From NCBI GenBank assembly GCA_030015575.1, contig JASDDO010000026.1, positions 72,255,433 to 72,319,432 of the forward strand: a DNA stretch of 64,000 nt. Direction: 5' to 3'. The stretch is from Agapanthus africanus. Taxonomy: Eukaryota > Streptophyta > Magnoliopsida > Asparagales > Amaryllidaceae. Positions 45,544-55,100 of the stretch are shown piece after piece. How positions within the stretch are numbered: position 1 is the first letter of the stretch; each line of letters starts with the position of its first letter. The notes beneath the pieces were generated by a model. That model saw only the letters and a list, made by a program, of their open reading frames with translations. It searched no databases and was not told the origin of the DNA. A program made the translations under genes and the position numbers.

Positions 45544-46712
45544 ATAAGCGTGGGAGAGATTACACGTTGAACGCCCTGAGATCACGCATCTCTCGGATAG
45601 GTGGATCATCGATGGTCCTGAGGATCGGAGGTCTCCTCTAGGTGTTCGGTGGGCAGGTCGGCTTACATGGAGGAGGAACCCTCATGAGTGCCTTGACTTA
45701 TACAGGGATAAGCTGAACACGCTACGGAACGAGTTTGTGATGTGACGGCCTTACACAGATGAGCGTGTCATGCTTCTACAGCCTCTGTGCACGTCTCATC
45801 CCCACCACTTGCTATGGTTGACTATGGAGCCACTCATACACTTCATGTTTGTCGAATACTACTATCCGGATAGAGTACTGCGCCAGTTCGGTTTGCACCA
45901 GGGGATCCCACCAGACTGAGTTTTTGACGCCGCGTTGCACAAGATAGGCGCGAGGCAAGACCAGGGAGGACTGGAGACACAAGTATATGCCACACGTGCA
46001 CATGTGGGGACTTCGAAAGATTTGCACTCGTCTTTGGAGGAGACATCCCGGTGTATGATCCTACACGTCGTATCGAATACATGAGTTGGTATATCATGAG
46101 GACTCGATTATACGTTGTCATGCCCGATCAGCGATATGTCATTGGTGGAGATGTCTCTATGTTTCAGCCCACAACTCCCTCGAAAGTTAAGATGGTGTGT
46201 TATTTTAGTTGTTTTTTAATGTTGGGTTGTCATCCTGTACGTTTTATAAAATATTTATACTAAAATGTACATTGTTTTTTTCAAGTCGGACACATGTGGA
46301 GGCTTGCATGTATGGCAGTGAGGACTATATGGAGTGATGCGGCAGATGCGTTGAAACAATTCGTGCATGCTACGATTGAACATCACTGAGACGTGATGCA
46401 TGAGGTGGGTAAGGATCCCAGATTTGAGGCAATGGTAGCAGGTCCCGTCCATGACCAACGGAGTCACACATATCGATCTGATGATCAGACAGGGCCCAGT
46501 GTTCCCTACCGAAGACGCAAGTATGAGGCGGATGAGGAGGATGACGCGGTGGCGGATGAGACGGTCTTGATATCGTCCCAGCATCACAGTTGACTCAGAT
46601 GACTCAGGATGGTGAAGCAGGACCACCACAGCAACCCCTAGATAACGTAGCAGGACCATCGCACCAAGCCCCACAGAAGAAGAAGAAAAGGCGATACTAT
46701 AATTTTATTTGA

Positions 46713-48280
46713 CGGATGATATATTATTTATGAAATTTATAGTATCCAGAATATATTTTGTTACTTTCTAATTTGTGTGGTTGCGTACTTATAATTTATA
46801 TGATATATTTTCTATTGTGTAGTTTCACCCATCGATGTGAGAATTTTTTTTGAGCCGAGTGTGGCTTGTATTACTCCGGAGTAGGGATTATTACGTATTT
46901 ATATAAATATATCAATATTTAAAAAGGAAATGTTGTCCATTTTATTTCAGAATTTATCCGTTACTAAAATTCATCATAAACCACGAAAATAAAAAAATTT
47001 GAATCTAAATTCTATTCCTTTTGTCGAAAACCAAAAAAAATTTGCCCTTCAGGTTCAAGCTCAGGTTCGATGAGATAGGCAGTAAGATAAGGAGTTGAGG
47101 TTTCAGACAGTAAGGGAGAAAAAGTTGGAATGAGGGAAAATGTTACTTGTGATAGCGTTTTCCCTCAAGCCCCCGAGCAAATTTCTTAACCCTCCATGTC
47201 TTGTCCCTTATATCCCTGTAGTTTAAAAACGCTTTTACAAGTAGCGTTTTCGATAGGAAGAAAACGCTATCCCAACTAGCGTTTTCTTTCTGACGTGACA
47301 TCCAGGACTACTCTTTTCTTTTGACGTGGACTCCCAGAATCATTCTGGGAATTATTTTCACTCTGGGGCCGTCTAGGGATTTAATTTATTTAATAGGGTT
47401 AATTAAGAAAAATTCTCCTTTCTAAGGGTATTGTTCCTTGAGACATGCTCAGGCTATTAAAAACATATTATATAGATAGATTGAAGTTATTGATAAGCAT
47501 AATAAACTTTTTAATACGTTTCTCGTAAATTGTTTTTCTTGTGCTATTACTATTATTGATTTCAAAGAAGCTTCTCTCATCAATCAAGGGAGACAGTGAT
47601 GAGAGAAACATTAAATACATATGCAAGAAGCAGAGTACAGCAGCCACTGCAGCAGGGACGGAGGGAATTTCCAGTGGAGCAATGAAAATGTGTAAAATTA
47701 TGAAAGAATACCAATTGCGAAAGCACTCTATTGGGCTGACACCAACAATAAGAGACAAAAGCTAGGGGGGCTGTGTCTATTTATGGACTCAATCATTGAC
47801 CGACATCCAAGAATCGACGGCGATAGGATATAACAGTGTCATCTAAATATTAACCAGAAGGCAAAAAAAAAAAGCTTTTGTATTTTGCTCAACTACTTCT
47901 AAATCCTTTAAGGTTTCGATAGGCAAAAGTTAACTAGAACATAAACTTTGAGAAAAATGGGAGAGAGAACAACAAAAGAATAGGAAAAGAGAGAGAATAA
48001 CATAAAAAAAGGAACGAGAAGCTGATAATGGCAAGTACACTACACTAACAATCTTAAGCAGGAACTGAAATAAAAAACTTAATCCTATAAATTGCAATAT
48101 GCACCTACATGAAAAAGAGGAGCTCTTTCCTTGATCTTATCAAATGAGGGGAAAAAATCATCAACCCTCACATAAAGGCAACAAAATCTTTAACATTCTT
48201 TTAAATCAATAAGAATAGTTTCCCAAACACATGAATATATAGTTGGTGTCAAAGAAAATCAAAACCAAATTTAAAAGGAG
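46713..48280. other. Intergenic stretch right of the MULE
   Basis: No gene supported. It is AT-rich. A GATAGCGTTTTC word near 47155 and its exact reverse complement GAAAACGCTATC near 47262 enclose about 100 bp, with another AGCGTTTTC just after; this may be a MULE terminus or a small inverted-repeat element. Small frames at 47468-47765 on both strands overlap each other and show no family likeness. Confidence 0.4.
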
Positions 48281-48790
48281 TTATTCATTGATCGACACAA
48301 GCGACGGTTCCCACACATCCACAAACCGCACCTTCTTCCTCGACAGTGGTAGAACCTTTGTGCCCTGGCCATTACTACACGCAAGAGACGGTTTCCTCGT
48401 ATTCAATTTAGCCTCCATATATTTTCCATAAATATCACTATCACCCTTAGTTTCACTCTCTTCAACGGCCAAAAGATGAGCAGAGGGTCGCCTAATCCTC
48501 TTCTGAAGCTTCCTGAAAGTGCCACGTGGCACGATATAGAATTTCTCGCCAGGTGTCAGTATTTCCTCGGGACGGACGAGGGATTCCCACGGCCTATGGA
48601 AAACTTCTGGCCTAGCGAGAATTGATTTAGGGTATTTCTGCATTATGCCCCCTGCAGAAACCGCCATGTAATAGCATTCAACCAATCCGCCAGCATGAAT
48701 GATCCTTAACGGCTTAGTGAGATTATCGGGGTTCATGAGTGTCGATGGTTTGATCTTGTTGAGGTTGAAGAGTTTGGTGAGCATTGCCAT
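48281..48790 (-). CDS. DUF4228 (PADRE) domain protein
   Basis: Intact, intronless, 169 residues. The N-terminal half carries the DUF4228 pattern: LRIIHAGGLVECYYMAVSAG, a MQKYPKSILARPEVFHRPWE segment, then EEILTPGEKFYIVPRGTFRK. This is followed by a basic KLQKRIRR stretch and a disordered, charged C-terminal half ending VRFVDVWEPSLVSINE, the usual short conserved tail of the family. Length and single-exon structure are normal for the family. ATG at 48790 is the first of two close Met codons (MAM); the second is possible. Family members are stress- and pathogen-responsive proteins of unclear biochemical role. It is the only host gene lying whole in the window, and codons and length suggest it is functional. 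Confidence 0.9.
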   Translation of the reverse strand: MAMLTKLFNLNKIKPSTLMNPDNLTKPLRIIHAGGLVECYYMAVSAGGIMQKYPKSILARPEVFHRPWESLVRPEEILTPGEKFYIVPRGTFRKLQKRIRRPSAHLLAVEESETKGDSDIYGKYMEAKLNTRKPSLACSNGQGTKVLPLSRKKVRFVDVWEPSLVSINE

Positions 48791-48842
48791 TTAAGTCGAA
48801 GAAATTACGCAGTGGTATTGAGAAGATTGGGGGTTCTACACT

Positions 48843-48850
48843 TTAATATA
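48843..48850 (-). promoter_or_regulatory. Candidate TATA box of the DUF4228 gene
   Basis: TATATTAA on the minus strand, about 53 bp upstream of the ATG, which would leave a leader of roughly 25 nt. Position fits; sequence match is moderate. Confidence 0.35.
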
Positions 48851-49387
48851 ATGTTAAAAGAGACGGGAAAAGCAATGTGGTTATGGACATCTATATGGAC
48901 TATGTACTGTATTATCTGGACATGTTATATTTTTTATATATAAAGGTTGTTTTCAGTTGTTATTATATCATTAGTTTATCGTTAGTATATTCGTATTAAA
49001 GCGTGTTGTCGATGGGGAATTGAGATGGAAACGAAGTGCGGTCAAAAATGTAATGTCATGCCAGTTGGCTCACGGTGAGAAATAATTCAGACTGTATCAT
49101 TAATTCCATTTGGATGTATCTCGAAGTCAGTATGGCAACTGGCAAATAATAAATGACAATCAAGAAGGAAAAATAAAAGCAGTCGTTTTCGTTCTTTAGG
49201 TCCTTACAGGTGTGTCCCAACATAATATTAAAAAATCGTCCTAATCAGCCCTCCGTCTTACAAGCAATCCAAGTTATATATGAAAAACACGGTTCAGAAC
49301 AATAATGTCCTAATCGGCACACTCTCTCTCTCTCTCTATCTATCTATATATCTATATAGATATATAGATAGAGAGAGAGAGAGAGAG
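48851..49387. other. Upstream region of the DUF4228 gene and a microsatellite
   Basis: AT-rich, no gene seen. From 49319 it becomes a CT/GA and TATC/GATA microsatellite that is itself nearly palindromic (CTCTCTCT...TATATAGATA...GAGAGAGA) and borders the first foldback MITE. Confidence 0.5.
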
Positions 49388-49815
49388 TAATGGAGGAAAG
49401 ATGTCATAGGAGGGAATTTCCTCCTATGGCGTCGAAAAAATACACCCTTCCTCAATTTTTCCGACGATCGGCACTCACCATCTTAATCGTTATCATCTAA
49501 GATGTGTGTGCACCAAATTTCATGTCATTCTACAACCATTTCACCGTTGATTTAACAATGTAAAAAGTTCTATTGTCGGTAAACCGTTAATTTTGAACCC
49601 ACTAAATCAACGGTGAAATGGTTGTAGAATCACATGAAATTTGGTGTATCCGCATCTTAGATGATGACGATGAAGATGGTGGATGCCGATCTTCAGAAAA
49701 AATAAGAGGGTGTGTATTTTTCGACGCCATAGGAGGAAATTTCCTCCTATGGCCTCTTTTCTCCATTATCACCATAGGAGGAAATTTCCTCCTATGGCCT
49801 CTTTTCTCCATTATC
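49388..49815. mobile_element. Foldback MITE, copy A, with duplicated right end
   Basis: Long imperfect inverted repeat: the left arm has CATAGGAGGGAATTTCCTCC, TCGAAAAAATACACCCT, ACCAAATTTCATG and CACCGTTGATTTA, and the right arm has their reverse complements. The tip is around 49560-49600. The right end (CATAGGAGGAAATTTCCTCC ... TTTCTCCATTATC) is present twice. (GA)n is on the left and (TA)n on the right. Same family as 60520-60885 and 62149-62532. Insertion into TA microsatellites resembles the Micron type of MITE. Confidence 0.75.
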
Positions 49816-49866
<51 letters not shown>

Positions 49867-49907
49867 CTCATATATATATAACCCATATTAGAATACAGAA
49901 AGCTTAC

Positions 49908-50029
49908 CATTGTTGACTGCCAACAGAATCCTGTAGCTGCCAGTAACCATGACAATGCCTTCTTCGTCTGAAAATTTTAGCAGCAGTGCCTCCAGATATT
50001 GGAAATGCAACACAGAAGGCAAGAGAAAT
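49908..50029 (-). other. Possible exon of an unassigned minus-strand gene
   Basis: On the minus strand this 122-nt piece has a good acceptor (CTTTTGCAG at its upper end) and a strong donor (CAATG|GTAAGC at its lower end). Two frames are open; the more protein-like reads LEALLLKFSDEEGIVMVTGS. I do not recognise it. It lies between the DUF4228 gene and the 3' end of the GIP1-like gene, so it is either a remnant or part of a gene whose other exons I could not find. Confidence 0.25.
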
Positions 50030-50640
50030 CTGCAAAAGCTTTATATATTAAAAGTTGCAAGGGGGAAAGTTGAAACCTTCAGAAATGATGCAGGGCCTGA
50101 TCAATTCGACGAAAACTCGATGACTGATCAAATTCAAACCAGAACAGTATAGAACACTATACAGTAGATATTGCAATAAACAGATTTCATGGAAGAAACA
50201 GACAAAATGCTTATCCAGTATAATAAAAATGAGGTATTCGCTTTGGCAAAGCCTGCAATTTTGGCATTTGTTTTGACAGGCTCAAGCAAACTAGAACGGT
50301 ATTACACTTCAAAAGACTTGTTTACAAGAATAACGCCCCCATATCTCCGTGACTGTTCAACAAACTGTACATAGTTTATCGATACTACTTCAGTTTCTAC
50401 CTCTCAAGAAATTCATTGCAAGCAACGATTAGTTCCAACCACATCATTTTCTGCTATTATAGGATGAGGGATACCATTAAAAAACCACAATTCTGCAAGC
50501 AAAATTTTACAAGACCTTAACAAATTCTATCCTGTGATGTTGAGGAAAAAGAAAACAAAGAGACAAGTGACTTACGAAGCATTGCAGTCTGATAGATATA
50601 ACCCCAGATATCTACTTATCTTCCATCTACTATAAATCAC
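50030..50640. other. Intergenic stretch, no gene identified
   Basis: AT-rich. A short minus-strand piece near 50308-50375 preceded by an ATGTACAG acceptor-like site reads to a stop (ending RYGGVILVNKSFEV), and could be a terminal exon of the same unassigned gene as 49908-50029, but the order of the two pieces does not fit one transcript. Nothing else seen. Confidence 0.3.
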
Positions 50641-51560
50641 ACGATTAATGTTTCATTTCGCTATACATGTTCTGAAGTGCCCTTGGCGGTGTTCATAGAT
50701 ATAGATGGGAAGTGATAAATCCATAAATATGATATGTAAAGGTAAAAGGAAAGGATTAGTGACAATATCAATAGACAACTTTGCAGAAACCAGACAAAAG
50801 TAAAATGTATGACATTAACCAAGGCTAAAACAAATACTATTTCCTGTCACTATACATATTCTTAAGTGCACACGGCGGTGTTCGTAATTTGAAAATGGAA
50901 AGCTAAGGGTCCATAAATGTACAATGCGACGTTTAAAGGAACGAGTGATAATATCGATCAACAACTTTGCAGAATAACGATAAAATATAAGCATATGATA
51001 ATATTGACCAGGGCTGAAACACTTAATGTTTACCGTCACTTTACATATTCTAAATTGCACATGGCGGCGTTCATACATCAAAAATGGAAAGTTAAAAGTC
51101 CATAAATGAAGAATGAAAAGTTAAAAGGAACGGATTAGCGATAACACTGATGAACAGATTTGCAGAGACTGGACAAAATATAAACATATGATAAAACTAA
51201 CCAGGGATGAAACTCTTAATATTTCATTTTCACTATACATATTCTAAAGTGCACACAGTGGTGTTCATTAAAAAAAAGGGAAAGTTAAGCCATAAACACA
51301 GTACATAAAGTTAAAAAAATAAATTTGTCATAATATTGATCTTCAACTTTGCAGATTCCAGATAAAATGTAACATGTGTAACATATTCTAAAGTGCACAC
51401 AGTGGTGTTCATAAAAAAAAAAAAAGGGAAAGTTCAGCCATATACACAGTACATAAAGTTTAAAAAAAATTGCATTATACTGATCTTCAACTTTGCAGAT
51501 TCCAGATTAAATGTAGCATGTGATGGAATTGACCAGGGTGGCTGAAACAATTAATAAAAG
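50640..51560. repeat. About 190-bp degenerate tandem repeat
   Basis: Five diverged units marked by TCTAAAGTGCACACAGTGGTG-type phrases at about 50670, 50859, 51048, 51242 and 51387 (spacing 189, 189, 194, 145 bp). Each also contains an ACTTTGCAGA phrase, a GGAAAGTTAA phrase and a CATAAA-rich part. No coding function is seen. It lies downstream of the GIP1-like gene's stop. Confidence 0.75.
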
Positions 51561-52153
51561 CATTGCATAAGGTACACAAATTTACAATTAAAAAAGAAAC
51601 ATAGTAATTCTGCAGCTCGACATACCTCTAAATGGAAGAGTTTGCAAATCCTTTTAGATCTGCCATCTTATGAAGAAGACCACAAATAGGATAAATGTGT
51701 TACTGTTGCTCTTATACCAAATACAAACAGTTTGTAATACATTTTTTACTATCAAAATTCACTTTACAAGGAAATAATGAAAACTCATTACTAAAAACTT
51801 GTCTTCCATAGTCTGTATGACCTCTAACAATACAATTAAAGAAAATATTCTGAGTTAAAGATAACATAAAACAAAAACTGCACCCACAGTAATTTACCAT
51901 GCCTAGCGAGAGAGAAAAGGAGGAAAATAACATAAAGCAAAACAAAGACTACTGAACTGCGGATACTTCCTCAACCAACTTATAGATTGTCAATTATCAG
52001 TTAACTCAACCAAATTCCAAAATCATAATGAATCCCTCATCCTGTGAAATTCTTGGCCATCCCTTAAATATATACACTCTTCTCAGGCCAAGTCCAAGTA
52101 GATTACCTTCTGATGATATTAACCGAAACCTTTGAAACAAAATATAAGTATGA
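51561..52153 (-). other. 3' flank and probable 3' UTR of the GIP1-like gene
   Basis: No gene seen. The 3' UTR of the gene ending at 52154 should fall here; I cannot place the poly(A) site. A donor-like TTTAGAG|GTATGT on the minus strand near 51627 may be coincidence or a 3' UTR intron. Confidence 0.35.
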
Positions 52154-55100
52154 TCAATAATTATTGACCCAATTAATCTGGGTTCGCTGCGGCTGTTGGT
52201 AGACCCCACCAGAAGGAGGCCCCGCCATCTCAGCTGCTCCAGCCATGGATTGAGACTGCTGGAGCATAGGATGGAGAGGTCCCGCAGCAATAGTCAGAGC
52301 AGGGTGATGGTAGATTCCAGGAAAGGTCACGTGTTGTGGTGGGGGAGGGATGTTGTAGAACGAAGCAGGTTGCGTCTGTGATATGTCCCGACCCGGTGTT
52401 TGAATCCAAACTGAACCTTCACTCTGAGAGAAATTGTATATTGTTAGATTAATGAGTCGAAAATGTAGAATAGTTGGCTGTAAACACAAGAAATAGTCAT
52501 GGCATTAAGCAGATTAGTTGTTCGGGTATGAATAATAAATCAAATTAATGAAACAAGATTGTAGAAACATGAAGTTTTGTATGATATGATTATCAGAGAG
52601 AAGATCCTCATCGGTATAAACAAGTTTAGAATTCAAGATTAGATATCAAACATTCAGAATTTTTAGAAAAAAGAAAGAAAGATAGATAGAAAGAAAGAAA
52701 TATTAAACAAGGTGGAGACAATGTTTATCACATAAAAATGTGGCATATTTAGAAATTGAGAAAAAGCAGCTCGGAAAAGCATACTAAGAAAGTTATATAG
52801 AGCTCGTCAAAAAACTGATTACAGTTTATGGGTATCACGCTAATAAATTGAGAATTTTCCACGAACAAGCTAAGGAAAATAGATTCATGAAGCATGATTA
52901 AGTTCACAACGACTACATAAATATGAATTTTGGTACAAAAGTTATTCACAGAGTTGGAGAAGATGGTGTGATGTATATATGAAGGATTGAACATGAAAAC
53001 TATGAAACTGTGAACCGATAAGACAGTGACCAGAGATTATTGTTTTAATGCACACGTTCCAGAAGTCTTATCTTATGTCTAGCAATTCTAAACAACCAAA
53101 TCATGTGTCGAAGGATCCAGAGTAATTTTGGCCCCACTTGGACCGCCTACATGGATGAGAAATTTAACTTGTGTAGGTGGGTATACTCTTACGAATTTAG
53201 ATCCAAATTCGTTTTGAGATATATCCTAGGCAAAACCAGATATAGCTAGGTAAAAGTAAATTTTTCTCTTCAGTCTTCACTAATCAATTTCTTAATTTTT
53301 ATATAAAATGTTGATTTAAGATGACTGCTAAAGATCTGAGATTGCTAATTATATAGTCTTTTATATAAAATGATGATTAAGATGACCCCTAAGATCTAAT
53401 TAGTACAATTTTACAATCCATCGCACAGAAAAGCATGCGAGCATGATATTTTCTGACTGTTATCTCAATTAATTCAAAAATTCTTAAGTTAGGGTCCCTC
53501 AAATCACCGGTGCTCATCACTTGTCAGTATATGAAACTGATAGCATCAATCATTTTCACTTTAATATTTTTCCATTTTTAGTTACGCCAGAGCAGAGGTG
53601 AATGAAAGAGTGTCATGATCCAAATTTCATTTTCTAGCTTGATTCCATAAAGAGATAATATGACAATATGTTGAATGAAAAGTTTGCCCAGAAAATGGTA
53701 CGGTAGCTCTATAAAGGGTGTATAAGTCTACTGGTCTAGCATCTTTAAGTTACCATACAATCTGCACAAATAAAAAATGTCTTTGAGTTGGAGATAGTGC
53801 CTACGAAACTCATGCAACATGCTTAAAAGCAAATTTCAGATCCCCACGGTTGCTATGGGAAAAAGGATTTAAAAACACATGTAGACAAGGTAGAATGCAG
53901 AGCCCAACCAAAATTAACAGAACAATGTACCAATACGCTGCAGAAACAAGTGTTCCTCTACTCCAATGTTATATGTAAATGTTAAACACTATTTTTGGTA
54001 AAGAGATATCAGAAGCAAACCAGAACACGATTAACTTTGGCATGGAGCTATAAATGATAAGCTGTGGCATTCACATACTATGACCAGAAATCCCACTTGC
54101 TTGAAAGATTTGCAGTAGCCTAGATTTTTTTTTAAAAAATTTAAAAAAGGAAGTTGAACAAAACATACAAATACCTGCTGCCCAGCAATGTACACATTGT
54201 TCTCCTTGTACTGAGACAACGCATGATCCTCACTGCCAGTTGAGCTTCCACTGGTCACAGGACTAGGACTGTATGTTCCATAGCCCGTTGGAATTCCGAT
54301 ATGACTTGAGTTTCCAGCATTAGTGGCAGTCTTATACTGAGGGATAGAGTACTTCAAATTAACAGGGGCAGCCCCTGCAGCACTCGGAGCTGGATATATG
54401 TTTCCTGTTGTGGGTTGCTGAGGGAAAGCCGCATTACTCAAAAAAGGGTGCAAAGATGGAGACGGGATGTAGAATGGTGAAAAATATTGATTATATGGGA
54501 GGTAATTAGGAGGGTAATGAGATATATGTACACCAGGAGGTTGCCTAAAGACAGGAACTGATTGCTGGCTAGTAGCAACAGAGCTTTGCATCACACCAGC
54601 AGATTGAGTGACCAAAGGTGCTGGCCCTGTTGAAGATAGAACCAAAGAGTTTGCACTCTGTGTGGAGAAAAATACATGCATCAGTATAAACTATTAAAAA
54701 AGAAGAAATAAAGATGGTGAAAATTCTTGTCCTTATAATGTCTATGGCATTGCACCAAAACTCTGAAGTTATGGTGCAGTGGCAGGAATGCCAAGTCGGT
54801 ACCAGCGAAACCCATGTTCAAAACCCACCAAGCGCATTTCAAACGCGTATTTTAATATAAAAAAAGAAATGTTACACAAGGGTCAGATTTGGGTACATGA
54901 AAAGGGCACTCGACCATTAGAGTGGGTAGGTAAGTGGGGGTGTTAAAATATAAAATTATATCCCCCGGCACTCACCATATCTTCGAAGTAATAGTGTGGT
55001 TTGATGGGTAAAATTTCATATTATGATCCTTAAAAATGAGGAATAGGAAACTCAATGATTTGAAATTGAAACTACAAATCAACAGTGCAGGAACCAACAA

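Larger units (their letters stand above)
40091..46712 (+). mobile_element. Decayed MULE carrying MuDR transposase and a plant mobile domain gene
   Basis: A Mutator-like DNA transposon body with two genes in tandem on the plus strand: a MuDR-type transposase (40423-42798) and a PMD gene (43146-46712). PMD genes are known to travel with MULEs and other plant transposons. Terminal inverted repeats were not identified; the left end probably lies in or before 1-454, since the outer retroelement split the element, and the right end may be near the GATAGCGTTTTC / GAAAACGCTATC words at about 47150-47275. Both genes are pseudogenes, so the element is not autonomous now. Confidence 0.7.
43146..46712 (+). 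pseudogene. Plant mobile domain (PMD/MAIN-like) pseudogene
   Basis: Starts with an RG-rich leader (GSGFRGGRSPGGRG), just after a TTTACAG acceptor-like site, then the PMD: HTFHFLVGEITPTLHDVSVLLGVPVDG, ARAYILTLFGGVLFPNSSGD, YLPLIVGL, and SFSWGSAILACLYCGLCRA. After an insertion at 43961-45548 the domain resumes with WERLHVERPEITHLSDRW and YYPDRVLRQFGLHQGIP. It ends with an acidic then Lys-rich tail (KKKKRRYYNFI). Stops lie at 43470-43472 (EQ*RPE, where the family has Trp), 43707-43709 and 45743-45745 among others. A small intron of about 46197-46285 near the end is possible. PMD proteins of the MAIN/MAIL type act in nuclear silencing and transcript control; the transposon versions have no known function. 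Confidence 0.8.

Noticed and set aside
45812-46121. Minus-strand frames over the PMD pseudogene
   Set aside because: Antisense shadows; the plus strand matches the PMD family.
49602-49955. Frame with alternating Ile-Tyr run
   Set aside because: A (TA)n microsatellite read as codons, next to a MITE. The same holds for 58470-58883 and 62019-62225.
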